Below, piece by piece: positions 11,848 to 22,754 of a stretch of DNA of 64,000 nucleotides; the stretch's first letter is position 1; every line of letters begins with the position of its first letter. Position numbers and translations under genes: made by a program. The notes beneath the pieces were generated by a model. It made no database searches, was not told the DNA's origin, and worked only from the letters and a program-made list of their open reading frames with translations. This DNA comes from Hofstenia miamia (taxonomy: Eukaryota > Xenacoelomorpha > Acoela), in assembly GCA_004352715.1 (NCBI GenBank), contig SCFE01000047.1, forward strand, positions 620,096-684,095, in the 5' to 3' direction.

Positions 11848-12847
11848 NNNNNNNNNNNNNNNNNNNNNNNNNNNNNNNNNNNNNNNNNNNNNNNNNNNNN
11901 NNNNNNNNNNNNNNNNNNNNNNNNNNNNNNNNNNNNNNNNNNNNNNNNNNNNNNNNNNNNNNNNNNNNNNNNNNNNNNNNNNNNNNNNNNNNNNNNNNNN
12001 NNNNNNNNNNNNNNNNNNNNNNNNNNNNNNNNNNNNNNNNNNNNNNNNNNNNNNNNNNNNNNNNNNNNNNNNNNNNNNNNNNNNNNNNNNNNNNNNNNNN
12101 NNNNNNNNNNNNNNNNNNNNNNNNNNNNNNNNNNNNNNNNNNNNNNNNNNNNNNNNNNNNNNNNNNNNNNNNNNNNNNNNNNNNNNNNNNNNNNNNNNNN
12201 NNNNNNNNNNNNNNNNNNNNNNNNNNNNNNNNNNNNNNNNNNNNNNNNNNNNNNNNNNNNNNNNNNNNNNNNNNNNNNNNNNNNNNNNNNNNNNNNNNNN
12301 NNNNNNNNNNNNNNNNNNNNNNNNNNNNNNNNNNNNNNNNNNNNNNNNNNNNNNNNNNNNNNNNNNNNNNNNNNNNNNNNNNNNNNNNNNNNNNNNNNNN
12401 NNNNNNNNNNNNNNNNNNNNNNNNNNNNNNNNNNNNNNNNNNNNNNNNNNNNNNNNNNNNNNNNNNNNNNNNNNNNNNNNNNNNNNNNNNNNNNNNNNNN
12501 NNNNNNNNNNNNNNNNNNNNNNNNNNNNNNNNNNNNNNNNNNNNNNNNNNNNNNNNNNNNNNNNNNNNNNNNNNNNNNNNNNNNNNNNNNNNNNNNNNNN
12601 NNNNNNNNNNNNNNNNNNNNNNNNNNNNNNNNNNNNNNNNNNNNNNNNNNNNNNNNNNNNNNNNNNNNNNNNNNNNNNNNNNNNNNNNNNNNNNNNNNNN
12701 NNNNNNNNNNNNNNNNNNNNNNNNNNNNNNNNNNNNNNNNNNNNNNNNNNNNNNNNNNNNNNNNNNNNNNNNNNNNNNNNNNNNNNNNNNNNNNNNNNNN
12801 NNNNNNNNNNNNNNNNNNNNNNNNNNNNNNNNNNNNNNNNNNNNNNN
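11848..12847. other. Assembly gap, 1000 N
   Basis: Exactly 1000 N, placeholder length. Confidence 0.99.
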
Positions 12848-14064
12848 AACTCATGCCAAAAAATAAACACACCTAAACTTTAGTTCAAATCCATTTAGAT
12901 AGATTAAAAAATCGATTAATTTTGTTGTAATAAATATAGAAAATTTTCTTAAATATCAATAGGTCTTTATTGCTGCTACTGCAAATAATTCGTATAGTTC
13001 CTCTAGAAATATATCAAGGTACCGCAATTCAATCACCGGAAATTAATTTGCAGTAATATTCAATATTTAACTGTAGCATTGAATATTATCTACAACAAAC
13101 TGACCAGAAAATTAAAGCAAAATGAATTCAATGCGACTAAAGTGTTACAGTAAATATTGGTAAACAAAACTAGATTTTATTTCTATTGTTAGAGGCCTTT
13201 CGTCACTGCTCACATTCTCCAGGATTTGCTTAATTCAATAAAAAATATATACATATTTCTATGAAATATGTGCAATTTACGAACGTTTTTATACCACTTT
13301 TACATATAAACCTTTCTGAATTTGAATATAGAAAGTATATTTCTTTGCAAATTGTAAAATTTATGAATGCTTGTGTAGTGGATTTGTATACAGAGTGTTC
13401 AGGATTTTATGGAAAAAACAAAATGCCTGTAAATTCTAAAAAATTACTTTGTGAGCATTGTCGAATTTCTTACTTCTTGAATGAGGGGGATATACTTTTT
13501 CCATTTCAACTTTGTGGTTACTACTAATTATGAACAATATTTTATTATTTAAAGAGGACCATATATGTACTACTGTATAAACTGACAGTAATATCAAATA
13601 TTTGCACTTCAACCTTAATATCCACTCAGTTTCACGATCACACATTTTGGCTGAATACGTAATTCCTTAGGTCAAAGCAATGCAAAAATGGTCATACTGC
13701 TCATCAAACTCTCCAGCTTCTCAACTGAAAGTTTCTTGGATGGGTGGTTTCATGCAGAGGGGAATTTGTTTGCCCGGCATATGCACCCAATCTTCCACCA
13801 GTCGATTTTGCTTTCTGGTGTTATTTCAAAGGCAGAATACACAGTCGAAGCTTCGATAACATACAGGATCTCAAAGATGCCATTAAGACTACTGTGAGAG
13901 AAATCCCACAAGACTTCACAGGTCGGCTGTTGAATCAAGCATCAGAAGATGGATTTTATGTCTTGGAGGACGGTGATCTGTTTGATACATAAATTTCTTG
14001 ATCATCGTTACTCATAAAAGATAATTTCAGTCAAAGATTTGTCGTTTTTACTGTATTGATACTC
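12848..14064 (+). repeat. 1.2-kb duplicated segment, copy 1
   Basis: The whole contig between two 1000-N gaps matches 18446-19661 with about 2 percent differences. It contains roughly 540 bases of AT-rich sequence followed by the left part of a mariner-type element starting at 13391 (left terminal repeat preceded by TA). The right end of the element is cut off by the gap. Because the shared block extends beyond the transposon into its flank, this is a duplicated locus or a redundant haplotype contig, not two independent insertions. Confidence 0.9.
13720..13992 (+). pseudogene. Mariner/Tc1-like transposase C-terminus, decayed
   Basis: The plus-strand frame 13744-13992 reads PAYAPNLPPVDFAFWCYFKG, then a helical tail and a stop. 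This corresponds to the W-P-(A/P)-x-S-P-D-L-x-P-x-D-F-F-L-W-G-Y-x-K block of mariner-type transposases, which carries the third catalytic acidic residue (Asp of the VDF motif). Upstream, the WVVSCRGEF segment fits the W-I-G-R-R-G stretch normally preceding it. Earlier catalytic motifs are not found, so this is a fragment. The second copy at about 19340-19590 has an additional frame break. Confidence 0.65.
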
Positions 14065-15064
14065 NNNNNNNNNNNNNNNNNNNNNNNNNNNNNNNNNNNN
14101 NNNNNNNNNNNNNNNNNNNNNNNNNNNNNNNNNNNNNNNNNNNNNNNNNNNNNNNNNNNNNNNNNNNNNNNNNNNNNNNNNNNNNNNNNNNNNNNNNNNN
14201 NNNNNNNNNNNNNNNNNNNNNNNNNNNNNNNNNNNNNNNNNNNNNNNNNNNNNNNNNNNNNNNNNNNNNNNNNNNNNNNNNNNNNNNNNNNNNNNNNNNN
14301 NNNNNNNNNNNNNNNNNNNNNNNNNNNNNNNNNNNNNNNNNNNNNNNNNNNNNNNNNNNNNNNNNNNNNNNNNNNNNNNNNNNNNNNNNNNNNNNNNNNN
14401 NNNNNNNNNNNNNNNNNNNNNNNNNNNNNNNNNNNNNNNNNNNNNNNNNNNNNNNNNNNNNNNNNNNNNNNNNNNNNNNNNNNNNNNNNNNNNNNNNNNN
14501 NNNNNNNNNNNNNNNNNNNNNNNNNNNNNNNNNNNNNNNNNNNNNNNNNNNNNNNNNNNNNNNNNNNNNNNNNNNNNNNNNNNNNNNNNNNNNNNNNNNN
14601 NNNNNNNNNNNNNNNNNNNNNNNNNNNNNNNNNNNNNNNNNNNNNNNNNNNNNNNNNNNNNNNNNNNNNNNNNNNNNNNNNNNNNNNNNNNNNNNNNNNN
14701 NNNNNNNNNNNNNNNNNNNNNNNNNNNNNNNNNNNNNNNNNNNNNNNNNNNNNNNNNNNNNNNNNNNNNNNNNNNNNNNNNNNNNNNNNNNNNNNNNNNN
14801 NNNNNNNNNNNNNNNNNNNNNNNNNNNNNNNNNNNNNNNNNNNNNNNNNNNNNNNNNNNNNNNNNNNNNNNNNNNNNNNNNNNNNNNNNNNNNNNNNNNN
14901 NNNNNNNNNNNNNNNNNNNNNNNNNNNNNNNNNNNNNNNNNNNNNNNNNNNNNNNNNNNNNNNNNNNNNNNNNNNNNNNNNNNNNNNNNNNNNNNNNNNN
15001 NNNNNNNNNNNNNNNNNNNNNNNNNNNNNNNNNNNNNNNNNNNNNNNNNNNNNNNNNNNNNNNN
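14065..15064. other. Assembly gap, 1000 N
   Basis: Exactly 1000 N, placeholder length. Confidence 0.99.
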
Positions 15065-15486
15065 ATAAACAGAATTCAAGATCTAAAATTTTTACATGTG
15101 TTAAGTATAAGAAAAAAGTTTTGAAGAAATCTTTCATTAATGTCGCAATTCGAACCTGGAATTCGCTACCTAAAGAAATTAAAAGCATTGAAAAATTGAA
15201 ACCTTTTAAAAAGCGTTTAAAAATCTTCCTTAAGCAAAAATATATTTTAGGTACATCATGGTTAGGATTTAAATTTTACAACAATGACTATACAATAATT
15301 CGTCATTAAAATAGCAATATAAAGTAATTCATCCATAGCCTGTAAGAATTGTTACTTTTTGTAATGTATGTTGATTTGTAGATTGGTTACTTTTTTGTAA
15401 TTTATGACGCTATTCAGATAAATTATCAGTTATTGAATTGTAAACATTTATCTGAATATAGAATCTCTTATCTTATCTTATCTTAT
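15065..15486 (+). pseudogene. LINE ORF2 C-terminus and 3' tail
   Basis: The plus-strand frame from the gap edge to the stop at 15307-15309 contains KKSFINVAIRTWNSLPKEIK followed by a basic helix. This is the WNxLPxxIR motif that ends Jockey/CR1-type RT proteins. About 150 bases of 3' UTR follow and end in a (CTTAT)n array at about 15466-15486, consistent with the simple-repeat tail that such LINEs use for priming. The contig may join the 5428-6753 type of LINE, but the gap prevents proof. Confidence 0.7.
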
Positions 15487-15659
15487 ATAATTGCATAGAA
15501 AAGCAATTCAATGAAGCATATATTTGAACAATTTTTTAGCATTTAAAGCATATGAATTAACCTTCATATAAGTCAGAACATGCAAACAACTTAGTAAAAA
15601 ACGCTTAATGTTTATGCCTTAAACCTTTACAAATAAAAGCATAACACAAAAATGAAGAT

Positions 15660-15969
15660 CGTTATCGAAATTTTTTAACAATAATAATTCTTCAGAGATC
15701 ACATCATTAATAAAAAATGAAATCATATAGGATCAACAAAAGATAGTTAATATAATTTAATGAAACATTATTAAATCTAGGAATTATTCTGATACCAAAA
15801 ACAATATTATTTCTACAAATAAAATGCAAATACACAATAATTTACTGTATAAAGAACAATTTAAACTTTGCTTCATAAATTTTTATAAGCTTAATGAAAT
15901 ATCACAAAAGCTAAACGTTAAGAAATCACAAGACTGTGTAAAATGACAACATGGTTTTTAAAGCAAGCA
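15660..15969 (+). pseudogene. Second decayed LINE RT fragment
   Basis: This stretch aligns by eye to 5428-5720 (shared GAAATCATATA..GATCAACAAA, CACAAAAGCTAAACGTTA and ATGGTTTTTAAAGCAAGCA blocks) but carries many more stops. A single N at 15970 truncates it, and the following sequence is unrelated. Confidence 0.7.
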
Positions 15970-16114
15970 NTAAATTAATAGCTACATAAAACAATTTATG
16001 ATGTAGGAGTTTAAATTTTTATATTAAAAATAATGTTTACGAAATGTAATAATTTATCAAACATATGTTAACTAGTACATGTAGAAAAAGAGTGAAAATA
16101 CAACTATACATTCT

Positions 16115-16853
16115 CTAATTACTAAATTGTAATACAATAGCACTGTTCCCCAAGTCATCATTGCGATAAAGTTTTTTATTGATCAAAAACTTGTATTTAT
16201 CATCCAATGCACTGACGTAGCGTTTAGGTAGAAAATAATAAACACCATTGTTGAGTCTAATCTTTAATGTGACACCATATCTTGTGTTTAATTGAGCAGC
16301 ATCCACGATTATTAACCAGATTTTTTTCGGAATTTAACTAGCAGGACTCATGATTGAAAAAGTACACAATGATGGCTGTGAATTGACATCATGTAAGCAT
16401 TGTAAAATATCATCGCCTTCTTCTTGTGCCTTTTTGTTGGGTAAGACAACGACATTATTATTAAGTGCAGGACGTTTTTGCTTATGGGGAGCTCTGCGTT
16501 TTTCTTTTACAGTCGCAGGCGGTGCGATCATCATCTNNNNNNNNNNNNNNNNNNNNNNNNNNNNNNNNNNNNNNNNNNNNNNNNNNNNNNNNNNNNNNNN
16601 NNNNNNNNNNNNNNNNNNNNNNNNNNNNNNNNNNNNNNNNNNNNNNNNNNNNNNNNNNNNNGACATTATTATTAAGTGCAGGACGTTTTTGCTTATGGGG
16701 AGCTCTGCGTTTTTCTTTTACAGGCGCAGGTGGTGCGATCATCATCTCTTGTGTTAACGGATTATAGTTGGAGGCTGGTGGTGGAGTTGTACATAGCTCA
16801 TCAAACAGATTGCCAAGTGAACCAGATACTAATGTTTCAACAGACATTGCCAA
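16115..16853 (-). CDS. Unrecognised compact gene (one in-frame stop; 125-N gap)
   Basis: The minus strand carries one reading direction from an ATG at 16853 (MAMSVETLVSGSL) through a proline-rich linker and a basic KEKRRAPHKQKR segment that could be a nuclear localisation signal. It then enters an acidic stretch and, after a single in-frame TAA at 16334-16336, a C-terminal module with NTRYGVTLKIRLNNGVYYFL and PKRYVSALDD, ending at 16115. The C-terminal module looks like a small beta-rich domain. I have seen similar short domains in transposon- or virus-associated proteins of invertebrates, but I cannot assign a family. The flanks of the 125-N gap (16537-16661) repeat the same 85 bases, so the true protein probably has one copy. 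A compact promoter lies directly upstream (16912-17132). It may be an endogenous virus-like or transposon gene. Confidence 0.45.
16452..16747. repeat. Direct repeat of about 85 bp flanking a 125-N gap
   Basis: 16452-16536 and 16662-16747 are the same sequence with a few substitutions. Both encode the basic KRRAPHKQKRPALNNNV segment. Most likely these are overlapping, unmerged contig ends. Confidence 0.85.
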
Positions 16854-16911
16854 AAGTGAGAGACGAAATTGTGTAGAAGAAAAATAATGATTTTATCTGA
16901 TAATTTGGTTG

Positions 16912-16919
16912 AATATATA
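16912..16919 (-). promoter_or_regulatory. TATA-like box of the 16.1-16.9 kb gene
   Basis: The minus strand reads CTATATATTC about 60 bases upstream of the ATG at 16853. This spacing would give a short 5' leader of about 30 bases. Confidence 0.5.
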
Positions 16920-16949
16920 GACTGACTTGTTTAATCAGTCAACACATTA

Positions 16950-16957
16950 TGACGTCA
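16950..16957. promoter_or_regulatory. CRE/ATF palindrome TGACGTCA
   Basis: A perfect 8-bp TGACGTCA palindrome, the consensus site for CREB/ATF bZIP factors, about 30 bases upstream of the TATA-like box. Confidence 0.55.
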
Positions 16958-17006
16958 GTACAACACCACCGGCAATATCCACGGCGTCTCAGGTCAAAGG
17001 CCACCC

Positions 17007-17132
17007 CTCTCGACCAATCACAAAAAAGTGAGATCTCCTACACTCCACCTCTTGACCAATCAGAAAAAAGTGAGATCTCCTTCTGCCCACCTCTCGACCA
17101 TTCAGAAAAAAGTGAGATCTCCTTCTGCCCAA
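17007..17132. repeat. 42-bp x 3 tandem repeat with CCAAT boxes (putative enhancer)
   Basis: Three adjacent 42-bp units start at 17007, 17049 and 17091. Units 1 and 2 contain GACCAATCA (CCAAT box), while unit 3 has GACCATTCA. Each also contains AAAAAAGTGAGATCTCC. The repeats are GC-richer than their surroundings and sit immediately upstream of the CRE and TATA-like box, so they could form an upstream activating region for the minus-strand gene. Confidence 0.85.
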
Positions 17133-17138
17133 ATAATA

Positions 17139-18330
17139 CTACTGTGTATTCATTTTATCTCTAGATTTATCAAATGCATTCAATTCAATTGATAATCATA
17201 TCCTAATATATAAGATTCATTTTATATATAATTTTGAAGAATCAGCAATAAATGTAATTAGATCTTATTTAAATAACAGACAGCAATATGTAAAAAATCA
17301 AAATGTAACATCTCATTCAATGATTGTTAACCATGGAATCCCACAAGGTTCAGTACTATGACCCCTATTATTTAACATAGAATGTAAATGACATCAAATT
17401 TGATAATAAAATAAAATGCATACACTATGCTGATGATACTTTATTATGTAAAATATAATATGAAGGTTTACAAAAAGCATTAGACAGAGCTATCATACAT
17501 TTCGATAACAATATAATTAAAATTAATATTGAAAAAACAAAGTTCATGGTCCTAAGCAAATCAAATGGTGAGTAACTAAGCCTACAAGTAAACCATAAAA
17601 CCATTGAAGAAAAAAATAAAATTGCATACCTAGGTATTATTTTTGATAATAAATTAATATTTAAAGAACATATCCTAATAAAATAATGAAAAAATGGTTC
17701 AAGGGTTCAAGGCACTCTGTAAGTTACAAAGCTTTATACCAATTAAATGGAAAATAATGATATTGAAATCATGTATTCTGCCTCAGTATTTATATTCATC
17801 ATGTCTGTTGACAAACTTACTTAAGCGAACAAAAAATAAGTTAAAAAGAATGTTGAATTGGAGTTTAGCTATCATATGTGAAAAAAGAAATCACAAAAAA
17901 TCAGAAGAACTTACAATCTTTTGTCATTAGACTATCTACAAAACTAAAATCGCTAAAATATTTTTCAAAATTTCAGATGAAAAGAAGAAATTTCATCAGA
18001 ACAAAATATTAGAACCAAGTGCTATAAAAAATTTAAGTTTCAAAAAAACTGTTTTATCAATTACTGTATAGATCTATGGAACAAATTATTTTCTGAAATT
18101 TAAGAACCTAATTTTAAAAATTTAAGAAAAAATTAAATTAGAATTATCACCAAAGAAAAGAACTTATTTGGATATTCAAAGAATATAGTCTGTAACTAAG
18201 TAAAATCAATTTTCATGTAAGCAAAATTATAGAAAAACAATTGACTTTAAACCTTAATAAATATTTTTATACTTTTTTGTATTGTACAAAGGTCTAAAAA
18301 TAAATTAGAATATATAATATTTATCTTACA
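17139..18330 (+). pseudogene. LINE RT remnant, copy related to 5428-6753
   Basis: Plus-strand frames read SVFILSLDLSNAFNSID, YLNNRQQYVKNQNVTSHSM, then HGIPQGSVL before a stop. A YADDT-like segment follows, then KFMVLSKSNG and IAYLGIIFDNK, and a final 78-residue frame (17694-17930) with PIKWKIMILKSCILPQYLYS. These correspond to RT motifs 2 to 7 and the thumb-side domain in order. The same stop after GIPQGSVL and the same TAATGAAAAAATGGTTC junction occur in the 6.2-6.75 kb copy, so the two share lesions and arose from one dead parent or are allelic. The 3' part decays into AT-rich sequence. Confidence 0.85.
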
Positions 18331-18445
18331 TTAAAGTAATAACTTGGACATATATAACTAAATAAGCATATTGGAAATTTTGAAGTAAAATTTCAAGTTA
18401 AATTCTTAGAATTACAATAATAATAATCAAATATTATTACTAATT

Positions 18446-19661
18446 AACCCATGCCAAAAAATAAACACACCTAACCTTTAGTTCAAATCCATTTAGATAG
18501 ATTAAAAAATCGGGTAATTTTGTTGTAATAAATATAGAAAATTTTCTTAAATATCAATAGGTCTTTATTGCTGCTACTGCAAATAATTCGTATAGTTCCT
18601 CTAGAAATATATCAAGGTACCGCAATTCAATCACCGGAAATTAATTTGCAGTAATATTCAATATTTAACTGTAGCATTGAATATTATCTACAACAAACTG
18701 ACCAGAAAATTAAAGCAAAATGAATTCAATGCGACTAAAGTGTTACAGTAAATATTGGTAAACAAAACTAGATTTTATTTCTATTTTTAGAGGCCTTTCG
18801 TCACTGCTCACATTCTCTAGGATTTGCTTAATTCAATAAAAAATATATACATATTTCTATGAAATATGTGCAATTTACGAACGTTTTTATACCACTTTTA
18901 CATATAAACCTTTCTGAATTTGAATATAGAATGTATATTTCTTTGCAAATTGTAAAATTTATGAATGCTTGTGTAGTGGATTTGTATACAGAGTGTTCAG
19001 GATTTTATGGAAAAACAAAATGCCTGTAATTTCTAAAAAATTACTTTGTGAGCATTGTCGAATTTCTTACTTCTTGAATGAGGGGGATATACTTTTTCCA
19101 TATCAATTTTTGGTTACTACTGATTATGAACAATATTTTATTATTTAGGAGGACCATATATGTACTACTTTATAAACTGACAGTAATATCAAATATTTGC
19201 ACTTCAACCTTAATATCCACTCAGTTTCACGATCACACATTTTGGCTGAATACGTAATTCCTTAGCTCAAAGCAAGGCAAAAATGGTCATACTGCTCATC
19301 AAACTCTCCAGCTTCTCAACTGAAAGTTTCTTGGATGGGCGGTTTCATGCAGAGGGGAATTTGTTTGCCCGGCATATTCACCCGATCTTTCACCAGTCGA
19401 TTTTGCTTTCTGGTGTTACCTCAAAGGCAGAATACCCGGTCGAAGCTTCGATAACATACAGGATCTCAAAGATGCCATTAAGACTACTGTGAGAGAAATC
19501 CCACAAGACTTCACAGGTCGGCTGTTGAATCAAGCATCAGAAGATGGATTTTATGTCTTGAAGAGGACGGTGATCTGTTTGATACATAAATTTCTTGATC
19601 ATCGTTACTCATAAAAGATAATTTCAGTCAAAGATTTGTCGTTTTTACTGTATTGATACTC
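18446..19661 (+). repeat. 1.2-kb duplicated segment, copy 2
   Basis: Counterpart of 12848-14064 (see there). This copy continues past 19661 to the right end of the mariner-type element, which copy 1 lacks. Confidence 0.9.
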
Positions 19662-19855
19662 AATGCGTAAAAAATGGTTGGGTTTTTTTAAATATAAAAA
19701 TTATTGTTTATAATCAGTCGTAACCACAAAGCAGAAATGAAAAAAAGTAAATGCCCCTGATTCAAGAGGTAGGAGGAATTCGAGAATGTTTATATAAATT
19801 GATTTCTTTGAAATTACAGGCATTCTATTTTTACCATGAAATCCCGGACACCCTG
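18989..19855 (+). mobile_element. Mariner-type element with long inverted repeats and TA target site
   Basis: The left end CAGAGTGTTCAGGATTTTATGG and right end (reverse complement) CAGGGTGTCCGGGATTTCATGG are imperfect terminal inverted repeats. They extend inwards for about 150 bases and are flanked by TA at 18987-18988 and 19856-19857, the Tc1/mariner target site. The 867-bp interior holds a decayed transposase C-terminus at about 19340-19590. The element is too short for an intact transposase, so it is a defective copy. From 19856 to 20497 I see only AT-rich sequence without a gene. Confidence 0.75.
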
Positions 19856-20497
19856 TATAAGGATTTCTGATTTTCAATATCAAATGTATATTTCTTTTAA
19901 AAATGTGAAATTTACAAACAGTTATACACTACCATTATATAAAATTTTTAAAGAAATATATTCCTTATTGAAACATTAATCGTGAATACAATTACTGTAA
20001 TTGCTGCATTTTCATTTTTACAGGGAGCTTTAGTCTCCGAGTTTTTTAATGACAATATTACTTCAGGAATCAAAAAATTACTTAATAAAATTTGCAATTC
20101 TTATGTTCTTCAGCTACAGCCCTTGATTATATAGGAAAATTTATTATAATTACCATGATTTCTATTAATTAAAAACTATAGGTTAAAATTGATCATAATC
20201 GTTAGTGCTCTCCATTTCTAAGTAAGACTAAATCACATCTAAATCTTTTGTAAATATTACATAACCAAGCTTGAATTTTTCAAGAGATTGGGCAAATAAG
20301 GGTGAGGCAAAGTCAACTATTGACCAGCAGTGAAATTCAAACACATTTTTATTCATAAATTTAAAATATTCATTTATTGAAAATAGTATTGTAATGAGTC
20401 TTTACTATGTAAAAGTATCTTATGTTAATAATTCTGGAAGTTGCATTGATTCAACTGTACAGGAGCCTTGATGAAATTTTGATTCAATTATTGCAGC

Positions 20498-21068
20498 TTA
20501 GTTTCTGAATGCACCAACTTTGGAAACTTTAAAATTCGCAAGTTTGTTAAAAAATGTCTTGTTTTGGAAAAAATATAATAGGGGGTTAAGAACCGATGAA
20601 AAATTTAACAGCGCAATACAGAACCAAAACCCAGTCGAAAATTGGCTTAGCCCAAAAGACAGATGATATTTTGTTTGAATCCATAGAATAAAGACGTACA
20701 AAGAAAACGGATGGGTAGTCAATGTAAACTCCCCGATTACCAGCAAAGATAGAATTGTAGTTAATCTTTGAGATTTCGTTTGAAAATTTTTGAAGGAAGA
20801 ATGATTTTTGTACCCCAATTTCCACAGAATTGTTGAATATACCACTAGCAGTATTAGCGATGTTGCAAAAATATAAGCAACCGTTTCTGTTGTAAAGCTG
20901 CCTGTTGATGCAATGAACATGCAGCTATTTCCCATCTGCGGAACGCTAAGACAATTTTGAAGAATTCTAATTGTACTTATGAAGTATATAATACACAAAC
21001 TTCCCATCCTCACTGATTTCATTTGTGCGAAGTAGCGATATAAGAATGGCTTGACTACAGCAAAGAAT
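20498..21068 (-). CDS. Class A GPCR, exon 2 (TM4 to TM7 and C-tail)
   Basis: Minus-strand exon beginning after an ATTATAG acceptor (AG at 21069-21070) and ending with TAA at 20498-20500. It continues the arginine split by the intron, giving an ERFFAVVKP motif at the cytosolic end of TM3. It then encodes TM4 (LCIIYFISTI), TM5 (AYIFATSLILLVVYSTI), TM6 (TTILSLLVIGEFTL) and TM7 ending NPLLYFFQNKTF, an NPxxY-type motif. The joined protein from the first in-frame residues of exon 1 is about 350 residues, normal for a rhodopsin-family receptor. No frame break is seen. The ligand cannot be inferred. ERF replaces the usual DRY. Confidence 0.85.
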
Positions 21069-21850
21069 CTATAATATTTTGACAATTATTTTCAAATAAA
21101 TTTAATAGAAAAGTTTATTTAATTAAGGTGGAACCCCTCCTTTAAACAAAATTCAAATTCAAAAAATATCAAAGTTCAGTTTTGGCTAGAAATGTATTGG
21201 TAAGGTATTTATCTTTTTTACACTAATAGATTTTAACAAAAAATATCATAGTTGCTAAAAAGTAAGTTTTTAAGTCAAAGCCAACAAGGTTTGCCTAGAA
21301 ACAGACCACTAGCAACAGAGATAGCATTTGTTTTTTTAGTCATTAACCCTCAAATAGTTAACAAATTGTCCAAGAAACAAAACTTTCGATGATTTTAATG
21401 TGCAAATTAATAGATTTAGAAAATCAAAATAACAAATATGTTTGATACGTATATTAATATCAGCACGGGCACGAAATTTTCTGTAAAATGAGCACTGGCA
21501 CGCATGAGCACCGCACGGTACGATATAAACAAGGCACGGTTTCACCTCTGTGCTAAAATGTGCAACATGTATCCTCCTCAAGCGTTTGCTTTAACTGACA
21601 AAAACTTTAGTTTGAACTTTAATAAATGAACATATATTAAACAGTAGGTTGCAATTGTGTGATAGACTGAGGCCAATGTCACCTACTGAATCACTTGTTC
21701 CATTCAGTCATTTTGAGTTAACTGGGTCATTAGTTGGCTGCAAAAAAAATGAGACTAGAAAAAAGGCATATTACTTTTGAACTACTGAACGTAACAACTC
21801 AAGAAATGTAAGATTTTAAAGATAAATTAAAGGACTATATGTAAAAAGCA

Positions 21851-22754
21851 TCAAAGTCTAATTTGTTTTCCTCCTGTAGAAATAACTTCATTCAAACGAA
21901 CTGAAACTGATTTCATTAAATTGGACTTCATTTCAGATGTCAAAATGTGTTGACTTTCTTGGATTTTTTCTTTTAAATCGGATATATTTTTCGGATTCTT
22001 CTTCTCAACGTCATTTTTTAATATCTGCCACACGTTTTCGATTGGAGAAAGATCAGCAGAACTTGGTGGAGATTGCGAAAACTAGATATTATTTTCAGAA
22101 AACCAATTTTTTGCCTTTGCTGACGTGTGCGGGGTTGCTCCGTCCTGTTGGAGTATCCATCCATCATCATATAAAGCATCAGCATAAGGCATAAATTCAG
22201 CTATAATTTGGCAATATCTTTGACTGTCGATNNNNNNNNNNNNNNNNNNNNNNNNNNNNNNNNNNNNNNNNNNNNNNNNNNNNNNNNNNNNNNNNNNNNN
22301 NNNNNNNNNNNNNNNNNNNNNNNNNNNNNNNNNNNNNNNNNNNNNNNNNNNNNNNNNNNNNNNNNNNNNNNNNNNNNNNNNNNNNNNNNNNNNNNNNNNN
22401 NNNNNNNNNNNNNNNNNNNNNNNNNNNNNNNNNNNNNNNNNNNNNNNNNNNNNNNNNNNNNNNNNNNNNNNNNNNNNNNNNNNNNNNNNNNNNNNNNNNN
22501 NNNNNNNNNNNNNNNNNNNNNNNNNNNNNNNNNNNNNNNNNNNNNNNNNNNNNNNNNNNNNNNNNNNNNGGATTTTTGAGAGCAATTGCGACTGTTTTCT
22601 GAATGAATTTTCCAATAATTTTTCGAGGGCGTCCACTTCCTTTTCTTCTTTTGAGAGATTCTCCTTGTCGAATTTTTTTCAGCTTTCGAAAATAAGTTGA
22701 TCGAGAAATTTGCGATGTCACAAAGGCGTTTTCAAGCTGTTCCAACGTATCCAT
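21851..22754 (-). pseudogene. Tc1-type transposase (DD34E pattern), one stop and a gap
   Basis: The N-terminus starts MDTLEQLENAFVTSQISRS with a helix-turn-helix-like region and a GSGRPRK linker (the GRPR AT-hook-like motif of the family). After the 338-N gap (22232-22569) the catalytic part reads WILQQDGATPHTSAKAK, carrying the second Asp, and later SADLSPIENVW with the catalytic Glu. The spacing between that Asp and Glu is 34 residues, the Tc1-family pattern. A TAG codon follows FSENNI in the same frame, which then runs to a stop at 21851. The first catalytic Asp would fall in the gap. The enzyme cuts and joins DNA at TA sites; this copy is probably inactive. Confidence 0.75.
22232..22569. 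other. Assembly gap, 338 N
   Basis: N run inside the Tc1 transposase. Confidence 0.99.

Noticed and set aside
4293-15309. Many open frames of 340-420 residues made mostly of X
   Set aside because: They run through 1000-N gaps and have no sequence content.
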